Below are positions 1 to 9,552 of a DNA stretch of 64,000 nucleotides, in pieces. The position numbers and the translations under genes were made by a program. Numbering within the stretch: the first letter of the stretch is position 1; each line of letters starts with the position of its first letter. The DNA comes from Paraburkholderia sp. BCC1886 (GTDB lineage Bacteria; Pseudomonadota; Gammaproteobacteria; Burkholderiales; Burkholderiaceae), in assembly GCF_900996245.1 (NCBI RefSeq), contig NZ_CAAJGK010000022.1, positions 185,240 to 249,239 on the forward strand. Direction: 5' to 3'. The notes below the pieces were generated by a model that did not search any database, had not been told where the DNA came from, and saw nothing but the letters and a program-made list of their open reading frames with translations.

Positions 1-17
1 GAGAAAAGGGGCAGACG

Positions 18-1343
18 ATGAACACGGTCAGGCAGGAGGCGCCGGAACTGGCGCAAGGTACGGCGCCGGGCAATCGGCGGATGGTGCGGGTGGCGGCAGC
101 CTCGATGGCCGGCACGGCGATCGAGGCCTTCGACTTTCTGGCGTACGGCACGGCAGCGGCATTGGTGTTCAACAAGCTCTTCTTTCCGGGACTCGACTCG
201 GCGACGGGCACACTGGCTGCGTTCGGCGCCTTTGCGGCGGGGCTTTTTGCGCGGCCTGTCGGCGGTGTCATCTTCGGTCATTTCGGTGACCGGATTGGCC
301 GCAAGTCCATCCTGATCCTGAGTCTTGTGCTGATGGGACTGTGCACGACGCTGATCGGATTACTGCCGACTTACGATTCCATCGGCATCTGGGCGGCCGT
401 GTTGCTTGTCGTACTGCGTATCGGGCAGGGTGTCTCTTTCGGCGGTGAGTTGGGCGGTGCGGTTCTGATGGCGGTCGAACATGCGCCGGCAGGCTCCAAA
501 TCGTTCTACGGGAGCCTGCCGCAAGCCGGTGCGCCGATTGGCATTCTGCTGTCGACCGGCGCGTTCGCGCTGGTCAATATGCTCCCTAATGCCAGCTTCA
601 TGAGTTGGGGTTGGCGCATTCCGTTTCTCGCCAGCGCGGCGCTGATTGCCGTCGGCGTCTTTATCCGCATGAAAGTCGAAGAGACGCCCGAATTCGACGC
701 GGTCAAAAAGCAGCACAAGGTCGCGACAATTCCGGCACGCGAGGTACTCGTGCATCACTGGCGGCCGCTCCTGCTGGCCATTGGCGGCAAGCTGGCCGAG
801 GTGACGCTGGTCTACACGATCATCGTATTTTCGATTTCGTATGCCACCGCGAATCTTGGCTTTACGCGTGCCAACGCGCTCAATGCCGTACTGATCGGCT
901 CGCTTTGCCAGATCGTGACGATTCCCCTCTTCGGCTGGCTGGGTGACCGCATCGGCGCGCGCCGGCTTTATATCATCGGCACGCTGCTGCTGGCGATCAT
1001 GGCGATGCCGCTGTTTCATGCGATGGGCACGGGCTCGCTTCCGCTTTATACGCTGGCCGCCGTGACCGCGCTCGCGCTGAACTATGCGATTATTTTCGGA
1101 CCACAATCGAGTCTCTACGCGTCGCAGTTTCCGGCTGAATTGCGTTATTCCGGCATTTCAATGGGTATTCAGATCGCGGCGGCGATCGGCGGCGGTCTGG
1201 CGCCGCTGATTGCTTCGTGGCTGGTCTCGCATGTCGGCGGCATCGGTTCGGTCGGTATTTATCTGAGCGTGCTCGGACTGATTGGTGCGTTGAGCGCATG
1301 GATGATGAAGCCGACCTCGTCGGACCGACCCATTAAAGGATGA
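18..1343 (+). CDS. MFS transporter, metabolite:H+ symporter (MHS) type
   Basis: 441-residue inner-membrane permease with the usual twelve hydrophobic segments. The MFS loop 2-3 signature GHFGDRIGRK is at residues 87-96, and the N-terminal FDFLAYGTAAALVFNKLFFP stretch is typical of the MHS branch that takes up organic acids and related compounds by proton symport. The ATG at 18 follows a GA-rich purine tract. The stop is 6 bp before the glutathione S-transferase gene, so the two are probably cotranscribed with the aldolase-like gene behind them, which suggests uptake of a substrate processed by those enzymes. It is clearly paralogous to the second transporter at 48.2-49.5 kb. The substrate cannot be read from the sequence. 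Anything upstream of base 1 is unseen. Confidence 0.9.
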   Translation: MNTVRQEAPELAQGTAPGNRRMVRVAAASMAGTAIEAFDFLAYGTAAALVFNKLFFPGLDSATGTLAAFGAFAAGLFARPVGGVIFGHFGDRIGRKSILILSLVLMGLCTTLIGLLPTYDSIGIWAAVLLVVLRIGQGVSFGGELGGAVLMAVEHAPAGSKSFYGSLPQAGAPIGILLSTGAFALVNMLPNASFMSWGWRIPFLASAALIAVGVFIRMKVEETPEFDAVKKQHKVATIPAREVLVHHWRPLLLAIGGKLAEVTLVYTIIVFSISYATANLGFTRANALNAVLIGSLCQIVTIPLFGWLGDRIGARRLYIIGTLLLAIMAMPLFHAMGTGSLPLYTLAAVTALALNYAIIFGPQSSLYASQFPAELRYSGISMGIQIAAAIGGGLAPLIASWLVSHVGGIGSVGIYLSVLGLIGALSAWMMKPTSSDRPIKG

Positions 1344-1349
1344 GCCGCC

Positions 1350-1958
1350 ATGCAAACGCTTTATGACCATCCGCTGTCCGGCAACTGCCACAAGGTGCGC
1401 CTGTTGCTGTCGATGCTCGGGCTAACGTATCGCAGCGAATTCGTCGATGTGCCGAACGAGGCGCACCATGCACCCTGGTTCGGCCGTATCAATCCATTGC
1501 GGCAGATTCCGGTTCTCGAAGACGAGGGCACGCTAATGTGCGACAGTCAGGCGATCCTTACTTACCTGAGCCATCGCCATGCACCGCAGTGGCTGGGCGA
1601 TACGCCGGAAACGCAAGGGTATGTCGTGCAGTGGTTGTCGTTCGCGGCGAACGAGATCGGCAACAGCCTGCAACCGGCGCGCCTTTACTATCTGCTCGGC
1701 GAGAAAGTCGATATCGAGGCAGTGAGCGCGAAAGGACGGCGCGTGCTCGAAGTACTCGACGCGCACCTTGCGGATCGCGAGTGGCTGGCCGCCGCGCGGC
1801 CCACCATTGCAGATCTCGCGTGCGTGCCTTATGTCGCGCTCGCTCGCGAAGGACATTTGCCACTGGACGATTACCCGCATGTGATTGCATGGATTGCGCG
1901 AATCGTCGCGCTGCCGGGGTATATATCGATGCCCGGCCTGCCACCCATGGCCAATTAG
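1350..1958 (+). CDS. glutathione S-transferase family protein
   Basis: 202 residues, the normal cytosolic GST length. The N-terminal thioredoxin-fold half starts MQTLYDHPLSGNCHKVRLLL, with the Ser/Asn region near residue 10 that normally contacts glutathione and the cis-proline segment RQIPVLEDEG followed by DSQAI, the gamma-glutamyl binding turn. The C-terminal half is helical. It lies between an MHS transporter and a class II aldolase-like gene on the same strand, so it may act on an imported electrophilic or ring-derived intermediate, or as a glutathione-dependent isomerase. That role is inference; the family assignment is firm. Confidence 0.9.
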   Translation: MQTLYDHPLSGNCHKVRLLLSMLGLTYRSEFVDVPNEAHHAPWFGRINPLRQIPVLEDEGTLMCDSQAILTYLSHRHAPQWLGDTPETQGYVVQWLSFAANEIGNSLQPARLYYLLGEKVDIEAVSAKGRRVLEVLDAHLADREWLAAARPTIADLACVPYVALAREGHLPLDDYPHVIAWIARIVALPGYISMPGLPPMAN

Positions 1959-2021
1959 CCGGCAATCGACGGATTGCCTGCAAGTACTCAATTTCCGAAC
2001 ATCCCGACACGGAGAATAACC

Positions 2022-2798
2022 ATGCTTACCGAGACAAAACTGGCGGCGACCGATCAGGCGGTCACCGAGATGGCCGCGCGACTCGATCTGGGAAACTGGA
2101 CCGAGAAGGAGAAAGTGGTCCTCACATGCCGCATGCTGGCCATGGAAAACCATTCGGAAACGCTGGCCGGCCAGATCACCGTGCGCTGCCCGGACGGCAC
2201 GTTTCTGACGACACCGCTGGCGGTCGCTTTCGACGAAGTCGAACCGCGCCATGTCATGCGCGTCGACGACTCGCTACGCGTGCTGGAAGGCGAGGGCATG
2301 CCGAACCCGGCCGTGCGGTTTCACCTGTGGGTGTATCGCCGCCGGCCGGACGTTCAAAGCATCGTACACACGCATCCGCCGTACGTATCGACGCTGTCGA
2401 TGACCGGCCGTCCTTTGCGTGTCGCGCATATGGATGCCACGCCGTTTTTCGACGACTGCGCGTTTCTGAAGGAGTGGCCGGGGTTGCCGATCGCCGACGA
2501 CGAGGGAGAGATCATCTCGGGCGCATTGGGCAGCCGCAGGTCGATTCTGCTGGCGCACCACGGTTTTCTGGCGGCAACGTCGTCGATCGAAGAGACGGCG
2601 TATCTGTCGATGCTGATCGAACGCGCAGCACGCAATCAGATTCGTGCCGAGACGCTGGGCCCGATTACCGAACTCAATCCCGTGCTGGCGAAAGAGTCGC
2701 ATGACTTCCTGCTGCAGTCGAGCGTAGTCAGGGCGAGCTTCGCGATGTTCGCGCGACGGGTTTTAAGGCAGGCGCCGCAAGCGCTTCGCCGCGATTAA
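2022..2798 (+). CDS. class II aldolase/adducin domain protein (copy 1)
   Basis: 258 residues. Start at 2022 is preferred because GGAGAA lies 8 bp upstream; an earlier in-frame start lacks such a site. The fold is shown by the zinc-site histidines in HTHPPY (residues 116-121) and the HHG at 179-181. Family members are metal-dependent aldolases, epimerases or decarboxylases on sugar phosphates or hydroxy acids. It is the third gene of the MHS transporter/GST unit. A close paralogue at 46.5 kb shares long blocks (for example EGEIISGALG) and is also near an MHS transporter. The substrate is unknown. Confidence 0.85.
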   Translation: MLTETKLAATDQAVTEMAARLDLGNWTEKEKVVLTCRMLAMENHSETLAGQITVRCPDGTFLTTPLAVAFDEVEPRHVMRVDDSLRVLEGEGMPNPAVRFHLWVYRRRPDVQSIVHTHPPYVSTLSMTGRPLRVAHMDATPFFDDCAFLKEWPGLPIADDEGEIISGALGSRRSILLAHHGFLAATSSIEETAYLSMLIERAARNQIRAETLGPITELNPVLAKESHDFLLQSSVVRASFAMFARRVLRQAPQALRRD

Positions 2799-2821
2799 CG
2801 CCTGCGCGGTAGCTAGCCGCA

Positions 2822-2860
2822 CCGCACCGCATCGTGTTTCGTCAGACCGATGCAGTGCGG
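2822..2860. terminator. strong hairpin between convergent genes
   Basis: An inverted repeat of 13 bp with a single mismatch (2822-2834 against 2848-2860) and a 13-nt loop lies between the convergent aldolase-like and alcohol dehydrogenase genes. No convincing T-tract follows on either strand, so it may be a bidirectional mRNA-end stabiliser instead of a complete intrinsic terminator. Confidence 0.45.
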
Positions 2861-2869
2861 CGGTTTACG

Positions 2870-4039
2870 TCAAGGCTTCAACACGACCTTGATGCAACCG
2901 TCTTCCTTGTCGCGGAACGTTTTGTACATACCCGGACCCTCTTCCAGCGGAACGGTATGGGTGATGACGAACGAGGGATCGATCTGTCCTTCCTGAATCC
3001 GCTTGAGCAGGTCATCGGTCCAGCGTTTGACGTGCGTCTGGCCCATCTTCCACGTGAGACCTTTGTTCATTGATGCGCCGAATGGAATCTTGTCGATCAA
3101 GCCGCCATAAACACCGGGGACGGACAACGTACCGGCAGGACGGCAGACATAAATCATTTCGCGCAGGACATGTGGGCGATCGCTCTCCAGCATGACCGCC
3201 TGCTTGACGCGGTCGTACATGGCGTCGAAGGAGCGCGTGGCGTGCGATTCCATGCCCACCGCGTCGATGCATTTCTCCGGCCCTTTTCCGTGAGTGAGAT
3301 CTTTCAGCCGGTCGAGCACGCTTTCGTCTTCGAAGTTGATGGTGATGGCGCCGCCCGCGCGCGCCATGGCCAGACGTTCCGGCACGCGGTCGATGACCAC
3401 GACCTGTTTTGCGCCTAGCAACACCGCGCTGCGGATGGCCATTTGCCCGACCGGACCGGCTCCCCAGATTGCCACCGTGTCGTCGGGCTGGATATCGCAA
3501 TTCACCGCGGCCTGCCAGCCGGTCGGAAAGATGTCGCCGAGAAACAGTACCTGCTCGTCGGTAAGCCCATCGGGTATTTTTACGTGAGTCGTGTCGGCCA
3601 TCGGTACACGCACGAATTCTGCCTGGCCGCCTGCGTAGCCGCCGGTCAGATGCGAATAGCCGAAGAGTCCGGCAGTCGTATGGCCAAAAACCTTATCGGC
3701 TTTCTCCTTGTTGCGATTGCTGCGCTCGCAGACCGAGAAATTGCCGCGCTTGCACTGGTCGCATTCTCCGCAAAAGATAGTGAACGGTATGACCACGCGT
3801 TCGCCGACCTTGAGTTGAGTGTTGTCCTTGCCGACTTCGACGACTTCGCCCATGAACTCGTGTCCCATGATGTCGCCGCTTTCCATGGTCGGCATGAAGC
3901 CGTCGAACAGATGCAGGTCGGAGCCGCAAATCGCGCAACAGGATACCTTGATGATCGCGTCGCGACCTTCCTCGATAATCGGATCGGGGACCGTATCGCA
4001 ACGAATGTCGTGCTTGCCATGCCAGCGAAGTGCTCTCAT
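2870..4039 (-). CDS. zinc-dependent alcohol dehydrogenase (formaldehyde dehydrogenase-like MDR)
   Basis: 389 residues, the long-chain form of the zinc MDR family. The catalytic zinc ligands are visible as C38 in CAICGSD and the GHE motif around residue 60. The structural zinc lobe has C90, C93, C96 and C104. A Rossmann motif GAGPVGQMA binds NAD(P). The sequence resembles glutathione-independent formaldehyde dehydrogenase-like enzymes widespread in Burkholderiaceae, but the aldehyde or alcohol used is not determinable. AGGAGA sits 6 bp before the ATG at 4039. It is divergent from the unknown gene at 4230, with a 190-bp shared intergenic region, and convergent with the upstream aldolase-like gene. 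Confidence 0.9.
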   Translation of the reverse strand: MRALRWHGKHDIRCDTVPDPIIEEGRDAIIKVSCCAICGSDLHLFDGFMPTMESGDIMGHEFMGEVVEVGKDNTQLKVGERVVIPFTIFCGECDQCKRGNFSVCERSNRNKEKADKVFGHTTAGLFGYSHLTGGYAGGQAEFVRVPMADTTHVKIPDGLTDEQVLFLGDIFPTGWQAAVNCDIQPDDTVAIWGAGPVGQMAIRSAVLLGAKQVVVIDRVPERLAMARAGGAITINFEDESVLDRLKDLTHGKGPEKCIDAVGMESHATRSFDAMYDRVKQAVMLESDRPHVLREMIYVCRPAGTLSVPGVYGGLIDKIPFGASMNKGLTWKMGQTHVKRWTDDLLKRIQEGQIDPSFVITHTVPLEEGPGMYKTFRDKEDGCIKVVLKP

Positions 4040-4229
4040 TTGAATCTCCTGAATGCTGATGGCCGACTCCTCTATCGCGCGTCTGCCCGATATTGCGTTC
4101 GGCTCTTTTTTGCAGCAACGGGCATTCCAATGGGCTCAGGTATATTCGCTCCTGGAACGTGAACAGGGAACGGCGCTTGCTTCAGTCGATGCGATCGTAT
4201 CGTTCTGTTTTGTCGAGAGAACCTGATCC

Positions 4230-4739
4230 ATGCCGAAACGCGCACCCTCTACGCCTTTTCTGATCGCGGAGCGAGTTGTCATCGGTCTTTACGACGGAGG
4301 TGTTCTGTCGCCGGCAGTGCTCGAGCGGGTGCTCAAGGCATTCGTGCAGGACGTTGCGGATTGGCAGACGACACCCGACTTGCGGTCGGTCGATGGGCGA
4401 TCCCTTCATGAAATTGTCGTTTCGACCATGATGCCGGACCATGCGGGTGAATCCGTACCGGACTCGTTCATCGCCGTCATTGAACATCTCGCCGACAGCC
4501 ACACGAAAGCCAGCAACGCGTCCGTCGAAGCGGACAGTGGAGATACCACTCCCGCAAAGCGGCGCGCGGCCAGAAAGAAGCAGGAGCCGGAAGAAGAGGC
4601 GGATAACGGCGAACTACTGGCGCAATTGTCGGGAAGCGCAAAAGCTGCCTCGCCAGGCCGCTCGCGCGGCGCGAAACGGGAAGCGAGTTCTGCCGGATTC
4701 AATCCCTTCGTCAATGCGGCGCCGCCCCGCCGGAAGTAG
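4230..4739 (+). CDS. hypothetical protein with charged C-terminus
   Basis: 169 residues, family not recognised. The first 90 residues look folded (VVIGLYDGGVLSPAVLERVL, then an amphipathic helix region). From about residue 100 the chain is low complexity with Lys/Arg/Glu runs such as AKRRAARKKQ, ending in PPRRK, so it could bind nucleic acid or membrane, which is speculation. The ATG follows GAGAG at about 10 bp. It is a single gene, convergent with the GH15 gene and divergent from the alcohol dehydrogenase. Coding potential is supported by length and codon pattern only. Confidence 0.65.
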   Translation: MPKRAPSTPFLIAERVVIGLYDGGVLSPAVLERVLKAFVQDVADWQTTPDLRSVDGRSLHEIVVSTMMPDHAGESVPDSFIAVIEHLADSHTKASNASVEADSGDTTPAKRRAARKKQEPEEEADNGELLAQLSGSAKAASPGRSRGAKREASSAGFNPFVNAAPPRRK

Positions 4740-4764
4740 TGCGAGCAGGACAACGCCCAGGTAC

Positions 4765-6564
4765 CTATAGCGACGAGCCAGGCGTGAGAGCAGTGAGCGC
4801 CTGAACGATCGCAAGATGTGTGAGACCTTGCGGCAGATTGCCGAGATACCCGCCGGTATGCGGGTCGGCCATCTCCGGATAAATACCGACGCCGCCGTCG
4901 AGTGCTTCGACTACGGCGTCCAGCGCCTGCGTAGCCGCCTCCGTTTGCCCGAGCAACGCGCGCGCTTCGATGTACCAGAACGTACAGGCCAGAAAACAGC
5001 CTTCTTCCCCGGCCATTCCGGTGTACCGATAGTGGAAGGGGCCTGCGCCCAACTCACGCTGAATGGCATCGAGCGTACGGGTCATACGGTCGTTGCCGTC
5101 GAAACGGAAACGCACGGCCAGCGCCATCGAAGCGTCGAGCTTGTCGCTGCCGGGGTACATCACGTACGCGCCTTTTTCTTCGGACCATCCATACCGCTCG
5201 ATCCATTCGGCGATACGGTCGCGCTCCCGTTCCCAGCGATCGCGGCAGGTGGTCGGCAGTTGTCCGCTGTCGGCGAGTTCGACCGCCCGCGCGAGTGCTT
5301 CCCAAGTGCTCAGTTTGGACATCGTGTAGTGCTGGGCTTCTTCCAGCTCCCAGATGCCCGCGTCCTTGCGTCGCCAGTTGTCCGCGCATTGATCCGCGAG
5401 CCGTGACAGCGTTTGAGCGCTTTGCGAATCCAGAATGTTGCCGCTGCGCACGAACACGGCGGCGGTGCCGAATATATCGCCGTAAATACCGTGCTGATGT
5501 TGATGCGCGGCCGCATTGCCGGTAATCACGGGCGCCGAATTTCCATAGCCGGGAAGATTCAGCGGGATGACGCCGGGCACCTTCCCTCCGGACAAGCCGA
5601 ACAGAACCCGCGCGCCTTCGGTCTCGATCTGCTTCAACAACCAGGAGAAGGCGGCCTTGGCTTCGGCCTGCGCATCCATCCGCAAGAATGCCTTGATGGT
5701 GTAGCCGGCATCGCGGACCCATGCGTACCGGTAGTCGAAGTTCTTGTTACCGCCGATCCGTTCAGGCAAAGAAGTCGTGGCGGCCGCGGCAATCGCGCCG
5801 CTCGGCGAGTACAGCAGGAGCTTGAGCGCCAGCGCGCTGCGCACGAGCAGCGCGCGGTGCGGGCCGTCGTAACGAAGGTGGCCGGTCCATTCGCGCCACG
5901 CTTCATCCGACCGGTCGATGCGCCCGTCGATCACGTCGATGGGCGGCACGACCAGCGGTTCGTCCTGACCGGCGACAATGGCAACCGTCTGGCGCTCTCC
6001 TGCACGAACAACGCAATGGGCGAGCAGTCCGCTATCGTCGTGCGATTCGATTTCCATGCCCTTGCTATGCAGGACGAGCCCAAGCACACGACCCGCGTGA
6101 AACACATCGTGTCCGCCGATGATCGAACAATAAGGGCTGATCGTATCGCCCTGACGGCTAAAACGGATACGGATTTCGAATCGAACGCTACCCGACAGCC
6201 CTTCGACACGACGCGCCAGTTCTGCCCAGGGCAGTCGGCCGGCACCGCTGCTGTTGTGCGACTCGATAAGACGCGCGCGACCCGTCGGCGTCGTGAACAC
6301 CGTCTCGAGTACATTGCTGTTGGGCAGATAGCGCCGCTCGACGCTGAACTCGTCGGCGGGCGTCAGCGAGAAATAGCCGCCTTGCTGCGCGTCGAGCAGC
6401 CGGTCGAATAGCGGCGGCGAGTCGATGCCCGGCACACACCACCAGTCGACCGAGCCATCGGCGCCGATCAGTGCGACCGAGCGGCCGTCACCGACCGCGC
6501 CATAAGATTTAAGCGGCAAGGTCCCATTATGGTCCCGTTGCCACGTTTTGCGTTCATTGCTCAA
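4765..6564 (-). CDS. glycoside hydrolase family 15 protein (glucoamylase/trehalase-like)
   Basis: 599 residues, the expected size for bacterial cytosolic GH15 proteins. The N-terminal beta-sandwich begins SYGAVGDGRSVALIGADGSV and the (alpha/alpha)6 barrel contains RYAWVRDAGYTIKAF. Near the end, YPEMADPHTGGYLGNLPQ carries the C-terminal glutamate region seen in GH15 enzymes. Members hydrolyse alpha-linked glucosides, including trehalose. No signal peptide is present, so it probably acts in the cytoplasm. The start codon is TTG with AAAGG about 10 bp upstream; no in-frame ATG is near. It lies 25 bp downstream of the SDR gene and is probably cotranscribed with it. Confidence 0.88.
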   Translation of the reverse strand: MSNERKTWQRDHNGTLPLKSYGAVGDGRSVALIGADGSVDWWCVPGIDSPPLFDRLLDAQQGGYFSLTPADEFSVERRYLPNSNVLETVFTTPTGRARLIESHNSSGAGRLPWAELARRVEGLSGSVRFEIRIRFSRQGDTISPYCSIIGGHDVFHAGRVLGLVLHSKGMEIESHDDSGLLAHCVVRAGERQTVAIVAGQDEPLVVPPIDVIDGRIDRSDEAWREWTGHLRYDGPHRALLVRSALALKLLLYSPSGAIAAAATTSLPERIGGNKNFDYRYAWVRDAGYTIKAFLRMDAQAEAKAAFSWLLKQIETEGARVLFGLSGGKVPGVIPLNLPGYGNSAPVITGNAAAHQHQHGIYGDIFGTAAVFVRSGNILDSQSAQTLSRLADQCADNWRRKDAGIWELEEAQHYTMSKLSTWEALARAVELADSGQLPTTCRDRWERERDRIAEWIERYGWSEEKGAYVMYPGSDKLDASMALAVRFRFDGNDRMTRTLDAIQRELGAGPFHYRYTGMAGEEGCFLACTFWYIEARALLGQTEAATQALDAVVEALDGGVGIYPEMADPHTGGYLGNLPQGLTHLAIVQALTALTPGSSL

Positions 6565-6589
6565 TGGTTCGATACCTTTAACACGTCGA

Positions 6590-7492
6590 TCAAGGCAGGT
6601 GATTGCCGCCGGTCACGCCATATACTTCGCCGGTAATGAAGCTCGACTCCTGCGACGCGAGCAGCACATACACGGGCGCGAGTTCGGCGGGTTGTCCCGG
6701 CCGTTTCATCGGCGCTTCCGAGCCGAATTTCTCGATCTTGTCCTGCGGTTGACCGCCGCTCGGTTGCAGTGGTGTCCAGACCGGCCCGGGCGCGACGGCG
6801 TTCACGCGAATCCCCTTGCTGATCGCCTGTTTGGCGAATGCATGCGTGAAGGCGGTAATGGCCGCTTTGGTCGAGGCATAGTCGAGCAGGCCGGCGCTCG
6901 GCTGATAGCTCTGGATCGACGTGGTGTTGATAATGGTTGCGCCCGGCGGCAGATGCGGCAGCGCAGCCTTGCAAAGCCAGAACATTGCAAACACATTCGT
7001 ACGGAACGTTGCTTCTATCTGCTCGGTGCTCAGGTCGGCGATATCGTCGACATAAGTCTGCTTGCCCGCGACGTTGACGAGAATGTCCAGACCGCCGAGT
7101 GCCGAAACCGACTTGTCGATCAAGGTCTTGCAGAACGCTTCGTCGGAAATGTCGCCTGGCAGCGTGATGGCTTTGCGCCCGGCTTCCTCGACGAGTTTGA
7201 CGACTTCGCGGGCGTCGGCTTCTTCGCTTTCGAGGTAGCTCAGTACCACGTCGGCGCCTTCGCGTGCGAAGGCGATGGCGACCGCCCGGCCGATACCGCT
7301 GTCGGCGCCTGTAATGAGTGCGCGGCGACCGGCAAGACGGCCGAAACCTTGGTAACTCGACTCACCGTGATCCGGCTTCGGCGTCATGTCTTTGGCGAGA
7401 CCGGGCGCGGGTTGCGGTTGACGCTCGAAATCCGGCTGCGGGTACTGGGTGCGCGGATCCTGCATTGCGTACTGATTCGGGACATGGGACAT
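6590..7492 (-). CDS. SDR family oxidoreductase
   Basis: 300 residues. The classical short-chain dehydrogenase pattern is complete: TGADSGIG cofactor-binding loop, NVAGK in place of NNAG, a serine in the TTSIQSYQP segment, and YASTK with the catalytic Tyr and Lys. The first 45 residues form a Pro/Gln-rich extension, as in the E. coli YghA-like general-stress SDR group. The start ATG at 7492 is 7 bp after AGGAG; a TTG one codon upstream is not needed. The next gene downstream is GH15. The substrate is not predictable. Confidence 0.88.
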   Translation of the reverse strand: MSHVPNQYAMQDPRTQYPQPDFERQPQPAPGLAKDMTPKPDHGESSYQGFGRLAGRRALITGADSGIGRAVAIAFAREGADVVLSYLESEEADAREVVKLVEEAGRKAITLPGDISDEAFCKTLIDKSVSALGGLDILVNVAGKQTYVDDIADLSTEQIEATFRTNVFAMFWLCKAALPHLPPGATIINTTSIQSYQPSAGLLDYASTKAAITAFTHAFAKQAISKGIRVNAVAPGPVWTPLQPSGGQPQDKIEKFGSEAPMKRPGQPAELAPVYVLLASQESSFITGEVYGVTGGNHLP

Positions 7493-7606
7493 CAATCGAC
7501 TCCTTGCGTATAGGTGACGACGGAGGGAAGGCTTCCGTCAGGGTCACCACATTCAGCAAGGGGTATTCCCGAGTTGGCAGGAAAGCGTTTTCGTGGAGGG
7601 CGAGTC

Positions 7607-8236
7607 TTACGTCTTCCCCAGCGACAGAATTTCACTCGCGTTGATAATCGCGTCGGCAATCTCTTCCGTTGTCACGCGCTTGCTCATTGCCTGCTCGCGG
7701 ATCAGGTCATAAGCCGCGCCATCCGAAATCCGGTGCGTGCGCATCAAAATGCTCTTCGCGTCCGCAATACGTCGCACACCGAGTAGCTTGGCTTCGAGCT
7801 TACGGATCTTGCGGCTCTGTTCCTTCGATTCACCGTGCACCCGGCGCGCCACGACCAGCGCGGAGAGCAGACCGAACGAGCGCACCGGCGACGGCAGCAC
7901 CGCGCAGGCTCCGACCTGCAGAACCGAATCGACGATGGTCGGGTTCTCGTACGTGACGATGGTGATGATGGCGGGCACCGGGTCGGCCTCGAGCCATTCA
8001 TAAGCGGCGCCCATCGACTCGGGGCGTATCGCCAGAAAAATCACGTCGATGCCTTCGGGCAACGCGGGTAACGGCGGCCAGAACGCCTGCACCTGGCAAC
8101 CGATGCGCTGCAATTGCTGGGTCAGCAATTTGCCGTCCGAGTCGTCGGGATGAAACACCAGCACGCGCAACGTGCGCAGGTCTTTCAATAACGAAGGCGT
8201 TGCGCGAGTCGAGCGCCGATGGCCGGAAGCCTCCAT
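7607..8236 (-). CDS. amiR: AmiR-type ANTAR antitermination regulator
   Basis: 209 residues. The N-terminal pseudo-receiver domain (about residues 15-135) lacks a standard phospho-acceptor context. A helical linker with EQSRKIRKLEAKL, probably a coiled coil, precedes a C-terminal ANTAR domain (AKSILMRTHRISDGAAYDLI, then EQAMSKR), which binds RNA hairpins and prevents termination. In Pseudomonas AmiR is held inactive by AmiC until an amide binds. The ATG directly abuts the amiC stop (TGAATG), so the partners are translationally coupled. The likely RNA target is the amiE leader, which carries a textbook terminator about 5 kb upstream on the same strand. Confidence 0.92.
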   Translation of the reverse strand: MEASGHRRSTRATPSLLKDLRTLRVLVFHPDDSDGKLLTQQLQRIGCQVQAFWPPLPALPEGIDVIFLAIRPESMGAAYEWLEADPVPAIITIVTYENPTIVDSVLQVGACAVLPSPVRSFGLLSALVVARRVHGESKEQSRKIRKLEAKLLGVRRIADAKSILMRTHRISDGAAYDLIREQAMSKRVTTEEIADAIINASEILSLGKT

Positions 8237-9388
8237 TCAGAGCTCCAGCGAAGTCAGCGCGGTGGTCCAGTCGCCGAGCGAATGGGTCACGAGATAAGGA
8301 TCGGGATGAACCGCGCGGGTCGCTTCACGCACGATCGTGAACTTGCCCTGCGAATTGACGACGCCGATTCTCGGGTAAAGACAGGTGTGGTGATTGGTCG
8401 TGTCGATGCGAACGCGTCCTTGCGGCGCGTCGAATTCGCTGCCGAGAATATGCGGCAGGATATCGACGATCTCGTCGCTGCCCGCCTGTCTGAACGCGTT
8501 GGCAAAGATATGCAGCTGAAAATAGGCCGCTTCCCAGCACATATTCGGCACGGCATCCTGGCCGAACATTCGCCGAAAACGTTCGAGCGTGAGCACGTTC
8601 TGCGCGGACTGGATCGACTGGAAATAGGGCGCCGCGGTGAAATGTCCGGCGGCTACTTCGTTGCCCATCTGGCTGATTTCCGCCTCGGACGTGGTGAGAC
8701 TTGCAATCGGCATCCGTTTGGGGTCGAGGCCTGCCTCGGCGTACGCGCGATAGAACGTGGCCGTCGAATCGCCGACGACCGTCGAGAAGATAAAGTCCGG
8801 TTGCTTCGCGCGAATGTCGTCGAGTATCGGCTTGAAATGCGCGGCGCTCGCATTGAGCGGCACGTAGCGCTCGCCGACTTTGTCGCTGCCTTGGCGCTGC
8901 AGCACCAGTTCGCCCATGATCCGGTTCGACTCGTAAGGGAAGATGTAATCCGAGCCGACCAGATAAACACGCGCGCCGAAATTCGAGGTCATGAATTCGG
9001 CCAGTTGCACGCTGTTCTGGTTGGGCGCCGCGCCCGTGTAGATAATGTTGCTGGAAAACTCGAAGCCTTCGTAAATGGTCGGGTAGAACAGCAGCTTGTT
9101 CCATCGTTCGACAATGGGCAGCACCGCCTTGCGGCTGCTCGACATATAGCAGCCGAACAGCACGTTCACGCGATCCTGCACGATCAGTCGTTCCGCCAGC
9201 GCGGCATAAACGGCCGGGTCCGATTGCGCGTCGTAGATGACGGGCACCAGTTCGCGACCGTCCACACCGCCCGCGTCGTTGACTTCCTGAATAGCGAGCA
9301 GCGTGCCCTGCAGCTGGGAACAGCCGATCGTGGAGGTGGCGCCGCTGGTGGAGAAGAGAACGCCCACGCGAACCGGATCGTTAGCCAT
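8237..9388 (-). CDS. amiC: AmiC-like amide/urea-sensing periplasmic-binding-fold protein
   Basis: 383 residues, close to Pseudomonas AmiC. It is a type I periplasmic-binding fold beginning VRVGVLFSTSGATSTIG, with PTIYEGFEFSSNIIYTGAAP typical of the AmiC/UrtA/FmdD group. There is no signal peptide, so it is a cytoplasmic ligand sensor and not a transport receptor. In the family AmiC sequesters AmiR and releases it when acetamide or a related inducer binds. The gene is followed without a gap by amiR and preceded by a 164-bp spacer after the VWA gene, which could hold an internal promoter. Confidence 0.9.
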   Translation of the reverse strand: MANDPVRVGVLFSTSGATSTIGCSQLQGTLLAIQEVNDAGGVDGRELVPVIYDAQSDPAVYAALAERLIVQDRVNVLFGCYMSSSRKAVLPIVERWNKLLFYPTIYEGFEFSSNIIYTGAAPNQNSVQLAEFMTSNFGARVYLVGSDYIFPYESNRIMGELVLQRQGSDKVGERYVPLNASAAHFKPILDDIRAKQPDFIFSTVVGDSTATFYRAYAEAGLDPKRMPIASLTTSEAEISQMGNEVAAGHFTAAPYFQSIQSAQNVLTLERFRRMFGQDAVPNMCWEAAYFQLHIFANAFRQAGSDEIVDILPHILGSEFDAPQGRVRIDTTNHHTCLYPRIGVVNSQGKFTIVREATRAVHPDPYLVTHSLGDWTTALTSLEL

Positions 9389-9552
9389 GGTGGCTACCTC
9401 GCGGTGAGCAACGCGAAGACGACACGAACATCGGCAGCAGGATGGATCGGTAGAGCAGGGGCATGCGAATGAAGTCTCGTGACATGGCGCTGGATTGATT
9501 CAAAGGATAATCGATCAATAACCGGTACAGGTTGTCGATATCGCTCCCGGCA

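Noticed and set aside
1533..2252. Minus-strand frame across GST and aldolase genes
   Set aside because: It is a codon-shadow of the plus-strand genes with Arg/His-rich translation and no start signal.
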